In this document: piece after piece, positions 1 to 8,799 of the stretch
Numbering within the stretch: position 1 is the stretch's first letter
How the letters are laid out: every line of letters begins with the position of its first letter
Source of the DNA: an uncultured Prevotella sp.
Lineage (GTDB): Bacteria > Bacteroidota > Bacteroidia > Bacteroidales > Bacteroidaceae
Length of the DNA stretch: 64,000 nt
Assembly (NCBI GenBank): GCA_946999045.1
Contig: CAMQBR010000002.1
Span: forward strand, 1 to 64,000
Direction: 5' to 3'
The notes under the pieces: model-generated
Databases searched by the model: none
What the model was told of the DNA's origin: nothing
What the model saw: the letters and a program-made list of their open reading frames with translations, nothing else
Position numbers and translations under genes: made by a program

Positions 1-1
1 T

Positions 2-1258
2 TGTTTCTCAGACACTTGGAGTTCTTACAAGAATTTATGCTGCGGAATTAAGGTAAATGAAGAAAGAAAAGATTTGCTCGCTAAAAACTTGTACCATGTT
101 TTTGAAGATGACGCTTCGGATTGGAAACATATTCTAACAACAGGAAAAAGTAAGGTCAACGCCCATCTTGAAGGGACGGGAATAACTCGCAAACATCCTA
201 ATATAGAAATGCGTTATGTTGGGCGGAAATTTTCCGATGTGGTACGAGGTGTCGAATTAAAATGTCCGGTGTACAAAACGATCGAGGATGGTCAAGAACA
301 AAAATATTTTGAATTGTATCAAAATGGATTGGGCGAAAATAATCTTATTTTTACGTCTGTGGTGTTAGGTGACCTTATCAATAGATGCGAAGATAATGCG
401 CTGGAAATCTATAATGCATTGCTGGTAGAAGAACCCGAAGCACATTTGCATCCACAATATCAGAATACGTTTTTTGAATATCTGAATGAACTACAAAGCA
501 AAGGACTTCAAGTATTTGTAACATCGCACTCTCCGACGATTACGGCGAAATCGGATGTTAATAATATTTCGGTTTTACAACGAAAACAAAACATCGTACA
601 ATCATTTTCATTTGGTAAATTAACGGAAAGTGATTATCCGGCTGAGAGCAAACGGCATCTGCGAAAGTTTTTAGATACAACAAAAGCACAGTTATTTTTT
701 GCTAACGGTGTATTATTGGTAGAAGGTGTCGCAGAAGCGATTATTATACCAATTCTTGCTAAAAAATTTCTCTCTGAGAAAATAGACTTGTGTAAAAGTG
801 GAATCGAATTAGTTAATATTGGAGGGGTCGCATTCAATCATTTTGGGTTATTATTCAACAATGATGATGAGAGCAAGCGACTTTTGTCAAAATGTGCGAT
901 TATTACAGACAGCGATCCCGAAGAAGATAAAGACAAATCCGACAGAGCGCAAAAAGCTAAAGATTTAGAGGGACAAAACCTGAAAGTATGTTTGGCTCCA
1001 CATACCCTTGAATATGACTTGTTTGAGCAATCGGAACACAACAAGAGTATAATGCGAGATGTATATCGAAAAATGCACGCTCAAACAAATGATTTAAGAG
1101 GTGATTTTAATGCCTCTACTTTAATGAAAAAACTCAAATCTAATAAGGATAAAGCGGAATTTGCCTTACAACTCTGTGATAGATTAGAAACTGAAGTAGC
1201 GTTCGATGTACCTGATTATATAAAGGATGCTATTTTGTTTGTAGCACCCTCAGAATAA
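2..1258 (+). CDS. gajA: Gabija protein GajA, OLD-family ATPase/TOPRIM nuclease, 5' end outside the window
   Basis: This is the C-terminal 418 or so residues of an overcoming-lysogenization-defect (OLD) nuclease. The reading frame is open to the left edge without a stop, so the TTG at 74 is not the real start and the N-terminal Walker A region is missing from the window. Visible are the ABC signature-like GLGENN (near 327), the Walker B segment LLVEEPEAHLHP (near 421-454), the H-loop TSHSP (near 520), then a TOPRIM domain with VEGVAEA (near 718) and TDSDPEED (near 903). In Gabija, GajA is the DNA-nicking endonuclease that is unleashed when nucleotide pools fall during phage infection. A UvrD-like helicase follows after 4 bases, which is the defining pairing of class 2 OLD proteins. 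The AT-rich composition differs from the neighbouring mob genes. Confidence 0.85.
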   Translation, partial: CFSDTWSSYKNLCCGIKVNEERKDLLAKNLYHVFEDDASDWKHILTTGKSKVNAHLEGTGITRKHPNIEMRYVGRKFSDVVRGVELKCPVYKTIEDGQEQKYFELYQNGLGENNLIFTSVVLGDLINRCEDNALEIYNALLVEEPEAHLHPQYQNTFFEYLNELQSKGLQVFVTSHSPTITAKSDVNNISVLQRKQNIVQSFSFGKLTESDYPAESKRHLRKFLDTTKAQLFFANGVLLVEGVAEAIIIPILAKKFLSEKIDLCKSGIELVNIGGVAFNHFGLLFNNDDESKRLLSKCAIITDSDPEEDKDKSDRAQKAKDLEGQNLKVCLAPHTLEYDLFEQSEHNKSIMRDVYRKMHAQTNDLRGDFNASTLMKKLKSNKDKAEFALQLCDRLETEVAFDVPDYIKDAILFVAPSE

Positions 1259-1262
1259 AAGT

Positions 1263-3044
1263 ATGGATATTCAATTATCAGCACAACAACAAGCTGTTGT
1301 TGATTGTAACGAGCCGAGAATTGTCGTGAAAGCTTGTCCGGGAAGTGGAAAGACTTTCTCTGTGGCTGCGCGTATGGCAAAACTTTTACAAGAGAATAAT
1401 CTATCGAGACATCAAGGAATTGCAGCCATATCTTTTACCAACACCGCATGTGAGGTTATACAAAAAGAACTTAAAGAGACATTCGGTTGTCGAAATATAG
1501 ATTATCCTTCATTTATAGGGACGATTGATAGTTTTATAAATACGTACATATTTTTGCCTTATGCTCATTTAGTCATGGGATGCAATTATCGTCCTGAAAT
1601 AGTAGGAACCACGTTTAACAAATGGTTCGATTATGATCCGACCCAAACAAGATATATTAGAGGTAAGCTTGGTGAACGAATAATTACATCTCGTGATGCC
1701 AACTACTATTTCGATCTCATATCGTTTGGGCTTAATGATCAATTATTGCGATTGGCCCCATATCAGGCATATCATTTCGGAAAAGCAGATTGGGATAATC
1801 CCAATAAGAAAGATGGTTCACCCAAAAAGGTTATATCTGAATTGAAAGAAATGAAATGGAAACATTTCAATGCAGGCAAGGTCAATCAGGCAGATGCAAT
1901 ATATTTTACATTCAGAATATTAGATAAATATCCTTCAATAGCACAAAATATTGTTCGTCGATTCCCGATTTTAATAATTGATGAAGCTCAAGACACAACA
2001 GAGTTGCAAATGGCTATAATTGATAAATTATCTCAGTGCGGAGCAGAATCTATTATGTTGATTGGGGATCCTGACCAAGCTATTTTTGAATGGAATACTG
2101 CCAATCCACATTTATTTATGGAGAAATACAATAGTCCAGATTGGCATTCATTAGATCTGTCGGAAAATAGACGTAGCTCCGAAAAAATATGTCAATTAGC
2201 TAATCATTTCTCTGGAAATGAAATGTGTTCAATAGCAAGCGACAAAGATTACACAGACGAGCCATGTATTAAAGGTCATCTCGACACTCCAGAATCAGTC
2301 AATCAAATTACGAATCATTTCATCGAAAAATGCAATGAGATGGGATTGGATGAATCTGAATATGCAGTTGTATTTCGAGGACAAAAGTTTGGCGAGACAA
2401 ACTTTGGATTAGTAAACAATGATAATTCATCAAGACAGAATAGTCCGTGGATAAACGGGCATTACGGCGTTAGAGATATTGTATATGGAAAATATTTGAT
2501 TGATCATGGGAAATATACTGACGGACTATCTCTTATAGAAAAAGGCTGCTATAAAATCACAAAGCGAGTTCGGTATGTTTCCTCAAGTACTATGCGAAGA
2601 GAAATAGCGGAAGTAGGGTTTAGAAGACATAGAGCAGAGATGTTTGATTTTATTCAAAAATTACCTTCAACGAATGATACACTGTCTAATTGGATTACGA
2701 AACTTCAACAAATGGGCATAAATCTAACTGTTGATTTGGGAAAGGCTAATGTCCGTATTGAATCCCTTTTTAGAACAGTAAATCATCAATTTCGGCAAGA
2801 ACGACCTTACCTGAAAACAATTCATTCGGTAAAAGGTATGACATTAGAGGCTATTTTAGTATTTCTGTCTAAAAAAGCTGTCCACACGAACTATACAACG
2901 ATTTTGAATAATCCTGCAAAGTATTCTGTTGACAATAATGAAGAACTCCGCATTGTGTATGTTGCATGTACACGACCTAAGAAATTGTTATGGATAGCCG
3001 TTCCATCAGACGATATTGATTGTTGGAGAAATAAATTGTTCTAA
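1263..3044 (+). CDS. gajB: Gabija protein GajB, UvrD/PcrA-like superfamily 1 helicase
   Basis: The 593-residue protein has the superfamily 1A helicase motifs in order: Walker A ACPGSGKT at residues 24-31, motif II LIIDEAQDTTE, motif III LIGDPDQAIFEW, motif IV-like LSENRRSSEKI, motif V HSVKGMTLEA and motif VI VYVACTRPKKLLW. The spacing fits a UvrD-like ATPase a little longer than the roughly 500 residues of the best studied GajB. In Gabija the helicase-like partner assembles with the GajA tetramer and is thought to sense DNA ends or termini produced during phage replication. The start at 1263 follows gajA with only 4 bases between, so the two are one operon. It ends at a hairpin and converges on mobC. 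Confidence 0.85.
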   Translation: MDIQLSAQQQAVVDCNEPRIVVKACPGSGKTFSVAARMAKLLQENNLSRHQGIAAISFTNTACEVIQKELKETFGCRNIDYPSFIGTIDSFINTYIFLPYAHLVMGCNYRPEIVGTTFNKWFDYDPTQTRYIRGKLGERIITSRDANYYFDLISFGLNDQLLRLAPYQAYHFGKADWDNPNKKDGSPKKVISELKEMKWKHFNAGKVNQADAIYFTFRILDKYPSIAQNIVRRFPILIIDEAQDTTELQMAIIDKLSQCGAESIMLIGDPDQAIFEWNTANPHLFMEKYNSPDWHSLDLSENRRSSEKICQLANHFSGNEMCSIASDKDYTDEPCIKGHLDTPESVNQITNHFIEKCNEMGLDESEYAVVFRGQKFGETNFGLVNNDNSSRQNSPWINGHYGVRDIVYGKYLIDHGKYTDGLSLIEKGCYKITKRVRYVSSSTMRREIAEVGFRRHRAEMFDFIQKLPSTNDTLSNWITKLQQMGINLTVDLGKANVRIESLFRTVNHQFRQERPYLKTIHSVKGMTLEAILVFLSKKAVHTNYTTILNNPAKYSVDNNEELRIVYVACTRPKKLLWIAVPSDDIDCWRNKLF

Positions 3045-3097
3045 GCAAAAACAGTTGCTGACAAACAATATCGCATCATCTGTTTTTGCTTTATATT
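3044..3097 (+). terminator. Hairpin terminator after gajB
   Basis: AGCAAAAACAG (3044-3054) and CTGTTTTTGCT (3080-3090) are perfect 11-base reverse complements around a 25-base loop, followed by a T-rich run. The left arm overlaps the gajB stop codon. The A and T runs in the arms would let it work in both directions between the convergent gajB and mobC. Confidence 0.65.
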
Positions 3098-3127
3098 TAG
3101 CGACTTGGTAATAATCTACTTAATATT

Positions 3128-3165
3128 GGGCGGAACAAGTTTGACACTTTGCTCCGCCCGTTTTC
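3128..3165 (+). terminator. Second GC-rich hairpin between gajB and mobC
   Basis: GGGCGGA (3128-3134) pairs with TCCGCCC (3153-3159), extended by a partly paired inner stem, and GTTTTC follows. It sits 20 bases from the mobC stop, at the junction between AT-rich cargo and GC-rich ICE backbone, and could serve as a terminator for either side. Confidence 0.45.
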
Positions 3166-3185
3166 ATTGTACCCCGTCAGCTATG

Positions 3186-5195
3186 TTATTTCTGCTGTAA
3201 CAGATGTTTCAGATTTTCGTCGTTGGCAATCCGTTCCAGTTCCTCCTGAACAATCTGCTTGACTTCCTCCTTGATTCGCCTGTAATTCTCCTGCACCGTT
3301 TCCTTCATGCGGTCGTTACCGTTTTCGTCCGTGAAGTCGGTAATGACGGGTATCTTCTTGTAGGCTTTTTCCTCGCGTTTCACCTTCTCTGCATCCACGA
3401 CAATCTCGCAGTGAAAAATCTTCTGTTCGATACGCTCGTTGAAGTTATCGGACACAGAACCGACAAACATACCCTGCGTCAAGCCGGAAATCTTGCTTGG
3501 CGGGATAAGCGCGTCCATCTGCGTATTGATGGAGGTGGAAACATCCTGCCGGTTGATGGATATGGACTGCCGTTTCTGCAAGACCTTTCCGAAGCGTTCG
3601 GATAGCGTCTTGGCAGTTTCGCCTACCACCTGCCCGGAGAAGATATTGCCGACGGTGTTCATCACGACTTTGGCTTCCTTATCGCCATAGTCGCGTACCA
3701 ACTGGCTGAAATCCTGAAAGCCCAGACACACGGCAACCTTGTTGCTTCGTGCGGTGGCGATAAGGTTGTCCAGCCCCTTGAAATATATCGTCGGTAGTTC
3801 ATCTATAATAACCGACGACTTCAGCATCCCCTTCTTGTTGATGAGCTTTACGATACGGGAGTTATACAGACCGAGAGCCGCACCGTAAATATTCTGACGG
3901 TCGGGATTGTTACCCACGCACAGGATTTTCGGCTCTTCGGGATTGTTTATGTCCAGCGTAAACTCGCTGTCCGACATTACCCAATAGAGTTGCGGGGAAA
4001 TCATGCGCGAGAGCGGAATCTTAGCCGACGCAATCTGTCCCATCAACTGCTCCGCAGCACCTCCGAGCCATGCGTCCATGAACGGAGAAAGGTAGTTTTC
4101 CAGTTCCGGGTAAGAGGTCAGAATCGGGAAAATATCCTCATAGCGGCGGTTCAAAAACTCAATGGCATGGGGGAACGTGCAATACTTGCCATTCCGGAAA
4201 ATTTTGAGATACCAGATGATAGCCGCGAAGAGGATGATGGGCGATTCCACAAAAAAGTCGCCCTGCTTTTGCACCCAACTTTTATTTAAGTTGAGCATAA
4301 TGGTGTACGCACTCTCGTAAGCGTCCGTAATGTCCTCCATGAAATCCGGGTGGATGGGATTGCAACGGTGTGAGCGTCTCGGGTCGTCGAAGTTTATCAC
4401 ATAGAACTTCGGTTTCACCTTGTAGCCCTCCGGGTGGTTCAGCAGATGATTGTAGGCTATCGTGGACAAGTCACTGAATTTGAAGTCGTACACATACATC
4501 GAGAAGCCCTTTTCAATCTGCTGCTTGATGAAATTATTTACCACTGCGTAGGATTTGCCGCTGCCCGGCGTACCCAATACAATGGAAGCCCTAAAGGGAT
4601 TCACGACATTGATCCAGCCGTTATTCCAACGCTTTTTGTAGTAAAACCGTGTCGGCAGATTGACCGAATACTCACTTTCTATGAGCCGTGTTTCCTGCAT
4701 GAAGCTCTCATTCTCGTTGTTAAACACATCGTCCATGAGATTGTGCTTCAACAGGCGGCTCATCCACAGACCGCCCATCAGCAGGCAGACATAGCCTGCG
4801 CCAACGGTCAGGATATACAGTCCCGTCACCGCCTCTATCGGCAGCGGCAATGCCAGTATCCACCAGTTGAGGAAGAACAGCACGAAGCCAACGGCAAGAG
4901 CCGTCCAAATTCGTCCCCAAGTGATTTTCTCACCCTTCACGCCCTTTGTCCCCAGACAGGACAGGGCAAGCAGGAGAACGGCAAACAGTTTAGTGTACAG
5001 GATGGAACGGAACAGCCCCGCCGTGCGGTTGAAGTTCATCAGTATTCTGTCCACCACGCCGATGTCCACACCCCAAAGCCGGATGGCTTCATAGCAGAAC
5101 CAATACACGTTCATGACCACTAAAATAATACTCACGGCACGCAGAAAATCCATGATTTTCGCCAATGCCCTCAAATCGTCTTCTTGCTGTGACAT
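3186..5195 (-). CDS. mobC: MobC, VirD4/TraG-type coupling protein
   Basis: The 669-residue protein is the type IV coupling ATPase that docks the relaxase-DNA complex onto the secretion channel at the inner membrane. The N-terminus carries the VYWFCYEA motif that defines the YWFCY domain, with four hydrophobic segments in roughly the first 160 residues. Walker A is LGTPGSGKSYAV (about residues 208-219), Walker B SSVIIDELPTIYF (about 455-467). The C-terminal quarter is charged and probably coiled. It is last in the leftward mobA-mobB-mobC operon, 32 bases after mobB. Name follows CTnDOT usage, where the coupling protein is called MobC. Confidence 0.9.
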   Translation of the reverse strand: MSQQEDDLRALAKIMDFLRAVSIILVVMNVYWFCYEAIRLWGVDIGVVDRILMNFNRTAGLFRSILYTKLFAVLLLALSCLGTKGVKGEKITWGRIWTALAVGFVLFFLNWWILALPLPIEAVTGLYILTVGAGYVCLLMGGLWMSRLLKHNLMDDVFNNENESFMQETRLIESEYSVNLPTRFYYKKRWNNGWINVVNPFRASIVLGTPGSGKSYAVVNNFIKQQIEKGFSMYVYDFKFSDLSTIAYNHLLNHPEGYKVKPKFYVINFDDPRRSHRCNPIHPDFMEDITDAYESAYTIMLNLNKSWVQKQGDFFVESPIILFAAIIWYLKIFRNGKYCTFPHAIEFLNRRYEDIFPILTSYPELENYLSPFMDAWLGGAAEQLMGQIASAKIPLSRMISPQLYWVMSDSEFTLDINNPEEPKILCVGNNPDRQNIYGAALGLYNSRIVKLINKKGMLKSSVIIDELPTIYFKGLDNLIATARSNKVAVCLGFQDFSQLVRDYGDKEAKVVMNTVGNIFSGQVVGETAKTLSERFGKVLQKRQSISINRQDVSTSINTQMDALIPPSKISGLTQGMFVGSVSDNFNERIEQKIFHCEIVVDAEKVKREEKAYKKIPVITDFTDENGNDRMKETVQENYRRIKEEVKQIVQEELERIANDENLKHLLQQK

Positions 5196-5227
5196 ACATT
5201 GATTTTTTTGATTGTTGATACTCCTGA

Positions 5228-6478
5228 TTACGTCCCCAAGCCCTTGCGCTTCTTCTTTTTCTTCTTGCGCTGCATCGCCCGGATGAAGGCTTCCTCTTCA
5301 GCGTCCACTGCCGAACCTTCGGGGGCAAACAGGTTCATGCCACTGGAATGGCTTTCGTATTCCCCTCCGGAATATCCTTGCCTGTTCTCCGGTTCCTCCA
5401 CCGGAACGGAGATCGGAATCGGCGGCTGTCCGGCATAAGGCAGCGTGAAGTGTTCCTGCAAGGCGTTGGCGGAAAGTTCCTTGCCCATGCGTGAGCCGTT
5501 CAACACGCAGCCCGTGCGGTGGTCGATGAATGTGGCTCCATAGATGCGCCCTTCCTCCGTGTAGCGCAGTACGGTGTCGATGCCCTTTCCTTTGAGGGTG
5601 GCTACAAACTTCTCCTTGTCATACGTGCCTTCCAGTACGGAAAGGACGGTGCGTTTCGTCATGTCGGCAAGTTTCCTGTCCTTAATCTCCTGCTTGGAAC
5701 GGGCAAACTTCTTCTGCACGGCTTCGTAGCCCACAGACTTCCCGAACAGCGAGGACTTGAACGGATTGCCGACCTTGTTGCCCTTGTCGTCCGTGACGGA
5801 ATAGACCAGCCCGTGATACTCACGTCCGCGCACATTGCCATGCGCTTCCTCCACCGTCATATTATATAAGGAAAGGAGTGCGCGGTATTCGCCCATCGTC
5901 TGGAAGCGGTACTGCCCGCTGATAGCCTTGACGATATTTCCCGCCTGCTTCTTTACGTCGCCCGCAGAGGCGTCCACCTTGTGTAGCGGCGTGTCAAGAC
6001 GGCGGTTCTTGCGTTCCGCGTCGTGTAGCCCGTACTTTCGTTCCAGTTCGCGTGTTATCTGCTTGCTCCGGTAAAAATTGTTCCGGGTGTCTATGCTCCT
6101 GCCATTCTCGTCCACCCTGACCGTCACAATATGCAGATGGTGGCGGTCGATGTCCTCGTGCTTGAAAACGAGATACGGCTGGTTGCCGAAGCCCATCTTC
6201 TCCAGATACTCCCGTGCGATATTCTGAAGCTCCGTGTCCGTCAAAATATCGTCGGGATGCGGATTGAGTGAGATATGCACCACCGGTTTCTCCACCTTCG
6301 ACCGAACGGGCATCAGAGCGAGAAAGTCCTCCATCGCCCTATGGATTTCCATCGTTCCCGTGCCGTCATTGTAGATGCGGTTGGTTGTCAGAAGCCGCCC
6401 TTTCGCCTCGTTGATTTTCTCCCCGTTGTAGGCAAGTGCGCCATACAACGAGTTTCCTACACTGATTTTTGCGACCAT
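5228..6478 (-). CDS. mobB: MobB, relaxase/mobilisation nuclease
   Basis: The 416-residue protein has the relaxase fold of the MobA/VirD2-like nuclease domain in its first 230 residues. A conserved tyrosine near the N-terminus (SLYGALAYN) is a candidate for the DNA-attacking residue, and the HEDIDRHHLHIVTVRVD segment is the HxH metal-binding motif III. It nicks oriT and pilots the strand into the recipient. The C-terminus ends in a lysine-rich run (RKKKKKKRKG) that may bind DNA or act in secretion. The gene overlaps the end of mobA by 22 bases, which indicates translational coupling. Confidence 0.9.
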   Translation of the reverse strand: MVAKISVGNSLYGALAYNGEKINEAKGRLLTTNRIYNDGTGTMEIHRAMEDFLALMPVRSKVEKPVVHISLNPHPDDILTDTELQNIAREYLEKMGFGNQPYLVFKHEDIDRHHLHIVTVRVDENGRSIDTRNNFYRSKQITRELERKYGLHDAERKNRRLDTPLHKVDASAGDVKKQAGNIVKAISGQYRFQTMGEYRALLSLYNMTVEEAHGNVRGREYHGLVYSVTDDKGNKVGNPFKSSLFGKSVGYEAVQKKFARSKQEIKDRKLADMTKRTVLSVLEGTYDKEKFVATLKGKGIDTVLRYTEEGRIYGATFIDHRTGCVLNGSRMGKELSANALQEHFTLPYAGQPPIPISVPVEEPENRQGYSGGEYESHSSGMNLFAPEGSAVDAEEEAFIRAMQRKKKKKKRKGLGT

Positions 6479-6885
6479 TTTTCCTGCATTTCTCTTGAAA
6501 GTTCCACAATTTTACGGCTCAGTTTCACAAGTTCTACGGTCTGTTGTTCCAGCTTGTAAAGCAACGCCATCGCCTTTTTCTCGGAAAAATGCAGCCTCAG
6601 TTCCTTCACAACTTGGTTGTAATTTGTACCTATCGCGCGGAACTGCGCATGAAAATCGGACAGTTTGGTGTAGTAATCCACCAGCGTCTTGTCCACTTTC
6701 AGCACCTTGAACGGCTGTCCGAAGAAGTGCGCCTTCAGGAAAACTGATTTGGCGTAAACGCCCGACTTCTCGAACATGGAGAGGAAACGGTTGTGTTCCT
6801 CCTCGCTGAAACGGACGGTGTAGCGGAACACCGCCGGATCGAGTTTGGGATTTCTCCCGCCTTTGTTTCTTCTTTTTTCACTCAT
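6457..6885 (-). CDS. mobA: MobA, accessory relaxosome protein (ribbon-helix-helix type)
   Basis: This 142-residue basic protein resembles the MobC/NikA-like relaxosome accessory proteins: a basic tail, a short strand (FRYTVRFSEEEHNRF) typical of ribbon-helix-helix DNA binding, and the conserved GTNYNQVVKEL segment. Such proteins bind oriT and help the relaxase melt and nick it. It is the first gene of the leftward mob operon and faces the presumed oriT region. The start ATG follows the leader CTAAATCCAAAGTAAT directly, which resembles the leader of traI and traN. Confidence 0.85.
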   Translation of the reverse strand: MSEKRRNKGGRNPKLDPAVFRYTVRFSEEEHNRFLSMFEKSGVYAKSVFLKAHFFGQPFKVLKVDKTLVDYYTKLSDFHAQFRAIGTNYNQVVKELRLHFSEKKAMALLYKLEQQTVELVKLSRKIVELSREMQEKWSQKSV

Positions 6886-7594
6886 ATTACTTTGGATTTA
6901 GCGGTTTGACGGCATAAGCCGCCGCTTCGAGGCACAGACACCGCCGGTTTGAGAGGCTTCCCGACTTCGGAGGGTAAGCCCGCCCCCTGCAAGGGCAAGG
7001 CGTTTTCGTGGCTGCTCAAAATATTTTGAGCGGCTGAAAACATACCTTGCTATGTTCAGAGGAACATAAAAATCCGTCGGGGACGGATTGGGGGAATGCC
7101 TTTCAAACTCCGGGCTGCGCCACCTGCGGCGAACCCTGCCGTTCGGGTGCAAAGTTACGCCCTTAACGCGGTATCGGACAGAGGCTTGACCCGGACAATC
7201 AGTGCCAACCGGCGCAACGTGCTGCCACTTGCCGGAGAAGTGATACGGATTCAAAAATATCCTTGTTTATTTGCAGCATGATTCAAGAAACGAACGATTT
7301 GAAGATATGGAAAAAGGAACTTTCAGATACCCGGCAAACCGCTTCGGCGGATATTTGCCAAACCGAATATCCGAACCGTCGGATACCCGGTTTTCCAGTG
7401 ACGCGGTGATTCACGGATTCAATGACTTCATGACGCAATGCCGTCATTCATCGGTTATCCGAATCCCGGCTTCACCATTGAAGCGGATACGTGACGAACC
7501 GCCCGGATAATGATTCACGGACGCGGATATGTATGTCACCGCTTCCGTACAGGAACAGGAAAACAATTCATCAACCATTAAAAGCAATAGAACC
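6886..7594. other. Presumed oriT and divergent promoter region between mobA and traA
   Basis: This 709-base stretch separates the leftward mob and rightward tra operons, the place where oriT lies in CTnDOT-type elements. It is dense in inverted repeats: the perfect 18-base palindrome GCTCAAAATATTTTGAGC (7014-7031), TATGTTC-AGAG-GAACATA (7051-7068), AATCCGTC-GGG-GACGGATT (7071-7089) and CGGATATT/AATATCCG (7348-7373). Short GGATA/TATCC boxes recur between 7345 and 7530. The open frames across it have no convincing protein, and traA-like similarity begins only at 7595. The nick site itself cannot be told from sequence alone. Confidence 0.6.
7150..7157 (-). promoter_or_regulatory. Candidate -7 box for the mobABC operon
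   Basis: On the minus strand this reads TAACTTTG, a perfect match to the Bacteroidota -7 consensus TAnnTTTG. It would start transcription near 7143, about 260 bases before mobA and across the palindromes. No clear -33 TTTG is seen at the right spacing, so the call is tentative. Confidence 0.35.
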
Positions 7595-8356
7595 ATGAGT
7601 AATGAAATCTTCGTTGCATTCGCAACACAAAAGGGAGGTATCGGAAAATCGACCGTCACGGCTCTTGCCGCCAGCTACCTCCACAACGTGCAAGGTCACA
7701 ATGTCGCCGTCATAGATTGCGACGCCCCGCAACACAGCATCCACGGGCTGCGCGAACGCGAAACGAAACTTATCGACGAGAGCCTCTATTTCAAGGCACT
7801 CGCGTGTGACCATTTCCGCAAAATAAAAAAGAACGCCTATCCGGTCATTGCAAGCGACGCCCTCAACGCCCTTGACGATGCCGAAAGGATGCTTGCCGAA
7901 GAAGATGCGAAACCGGACATCGTGTTCTTCGATATGCCGGGAACGCTGAAAAGCAACGGTGTGGTAAAGACCCTCTCACAGATGGATTACATCTTCGCGC
8001 CCATGAGTGCCGACCGCTTTGTCGTGGAAAGCACCCTGCAATTCGCCGTGATGTTCCGTGACAACCTCATGACGACGGGGCAGGCGAAAACAAAAGGGCT
8101 GTACCTGTTCTGGACGATGGTGGACGGCAGGGAGAAGAACGGGCTGTACGACCTGTATGAAGATGTGATTGCCGAAATGGGGTTGTCGGTGTTGTCCACC
8201 CGCCTGCCCGACAGCAAGAAGTTCCGGCGTGACCTCTCGGAAGAGCGCAAGAGCGTATTCCGCTCTACCATCTTCCCGATGGATGTGTCCCTTCTGAAAG
8301 GGAGCGGTATCCGTGAGTTCTCGGAAGAAATCAGCCGTATCATCAAACCTCAATGA
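7595..8356 (+). CDS. traA: TraA, ParA-family ATPase
   Basis: The 253-residue protein starts with FVAFATQKGGIGKSTVTAL, the deviant Walker A of the ParA/MinD family, followed by VAVIDCDAPQHS (Walker A') and VFFDMPGTL (Walker B). I choose the ATG at 7595, because upstream residues in the open frame are not ParA-like and the P-loop lies 10-18 residues from this start, as usual. In this element family TraA opens the tra operon; its role may be positioning or partition of the transfer apparatus or DNA. The stop overlaps the next gene by 4 bases. Confidence 0.85.
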   Translation: MSNEIFVAFATQKGGIGKSTVTALAASYLHNVQGHNVAVIDCDAPQHSIHGLRERETKLIDESLYFKALACDHFRKIKKNAYPVIASDALNALDDAERMLAEEDAKPDIVFFDMPGTLKSNGVVKTLSQMDYIFAPMSADRFVVESTLQFAVMFRDNLMTTGQAKTKGLYLFWTMVDGREKNGLYDLYEDVIAEMGLSVLSTRLPDSKKFRRDLSEERKSVFRSTIFPMDVSLLKGSGIREFSEEISRIIKPQ

Positions 8357-8799
8357 GCATGGGCAGCAGGAAAGTGAACACCGAAGGCATTGACGAGGAA
8401 CTGTTGATAGCCTCCATCGGCAGACGCAAGCAGGACGGGACCCTGTACCGCGCACAGGAGCCGCCCGTACCTGCCCCCGAAGAAGAGAGCGTCCCGGAAA
8501 CGGAACCGCCGCCCACGGCATCCCCGTCAAGGGAGAAGGTGCAGAAAGACACCGCCCGCCGCAAACGGCAGGAGGACGACTATTCCGGTCTGTTCCTTCG
8601 CCGCAACGAGATAAAGACACGCCAGTGCGTCTATATCAGCCGCGACGTACACAGCAAGATTCTTAAAATCGTGAACGACATCGCCGGACGGGAAATCTCG
8701 GTAGGCGGCTACGTGGACACCGTGCTGCGCCAACATCTGGAACAGCACAAGGAGAAAATAAACGAACTGTACAAGAAACAACGTGAAGACTTAATATGA
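8353..8799 (+). CDS. TraB-like DUF3408 protein
   Basis: The 148-residue protein has a proline- and glutamate-rich N-terminal half and a conserved C-terminal half (TRQCVYISRDVHSKILKIVNDIAGREISVGGYVDTVLRQHL), which is the DUF3408 signature found as the second and third genes of Bacteroides tra operons. The C-terminal part looks like a ribbon-helix-helix DNA-binding module (strand YISRDVHSKI then two helices), as in partition partners of ParA. ATGA overlap with traA and a four-base overlap with the next gene show tight coupling. I infer a ParB-like or relaxosome-linked role but cannot prove it. Confidence 0.75.
   Translation: MSMGSRKVNTEGIDEELLIASIGRRKQDGTLYRAQEPPVPAPEEESVPETEPPPTASPSREKVQKDTARRKRQEDDYSGLFLRRNEIKTRQCVYISRDVHSKILKIVNDIAGREISVGGYVDTVLRQHLEQHKEKINELYKKQREDLI

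Noticed and set aside
74..1258. GajA starting at the TTG at 74
   Set aside because: The same frame is open to the left edge and the protein would lack its ATP-binding N-terminus, so the true start is outside the window.
4434..5123. Long plus-strand open frame inside mobC
   Set aside because: It is antisense to well-conserved MobC sequence, is histidine- and arginine-rich in the manner of shadow frames, and has no start signal.
6898..7254. 118-residue minus-strand ORF in the presumed oriT
   Set aside because: Proline- and arginine-rich without similarity, crosses all palindromes, and lacks a start signal.
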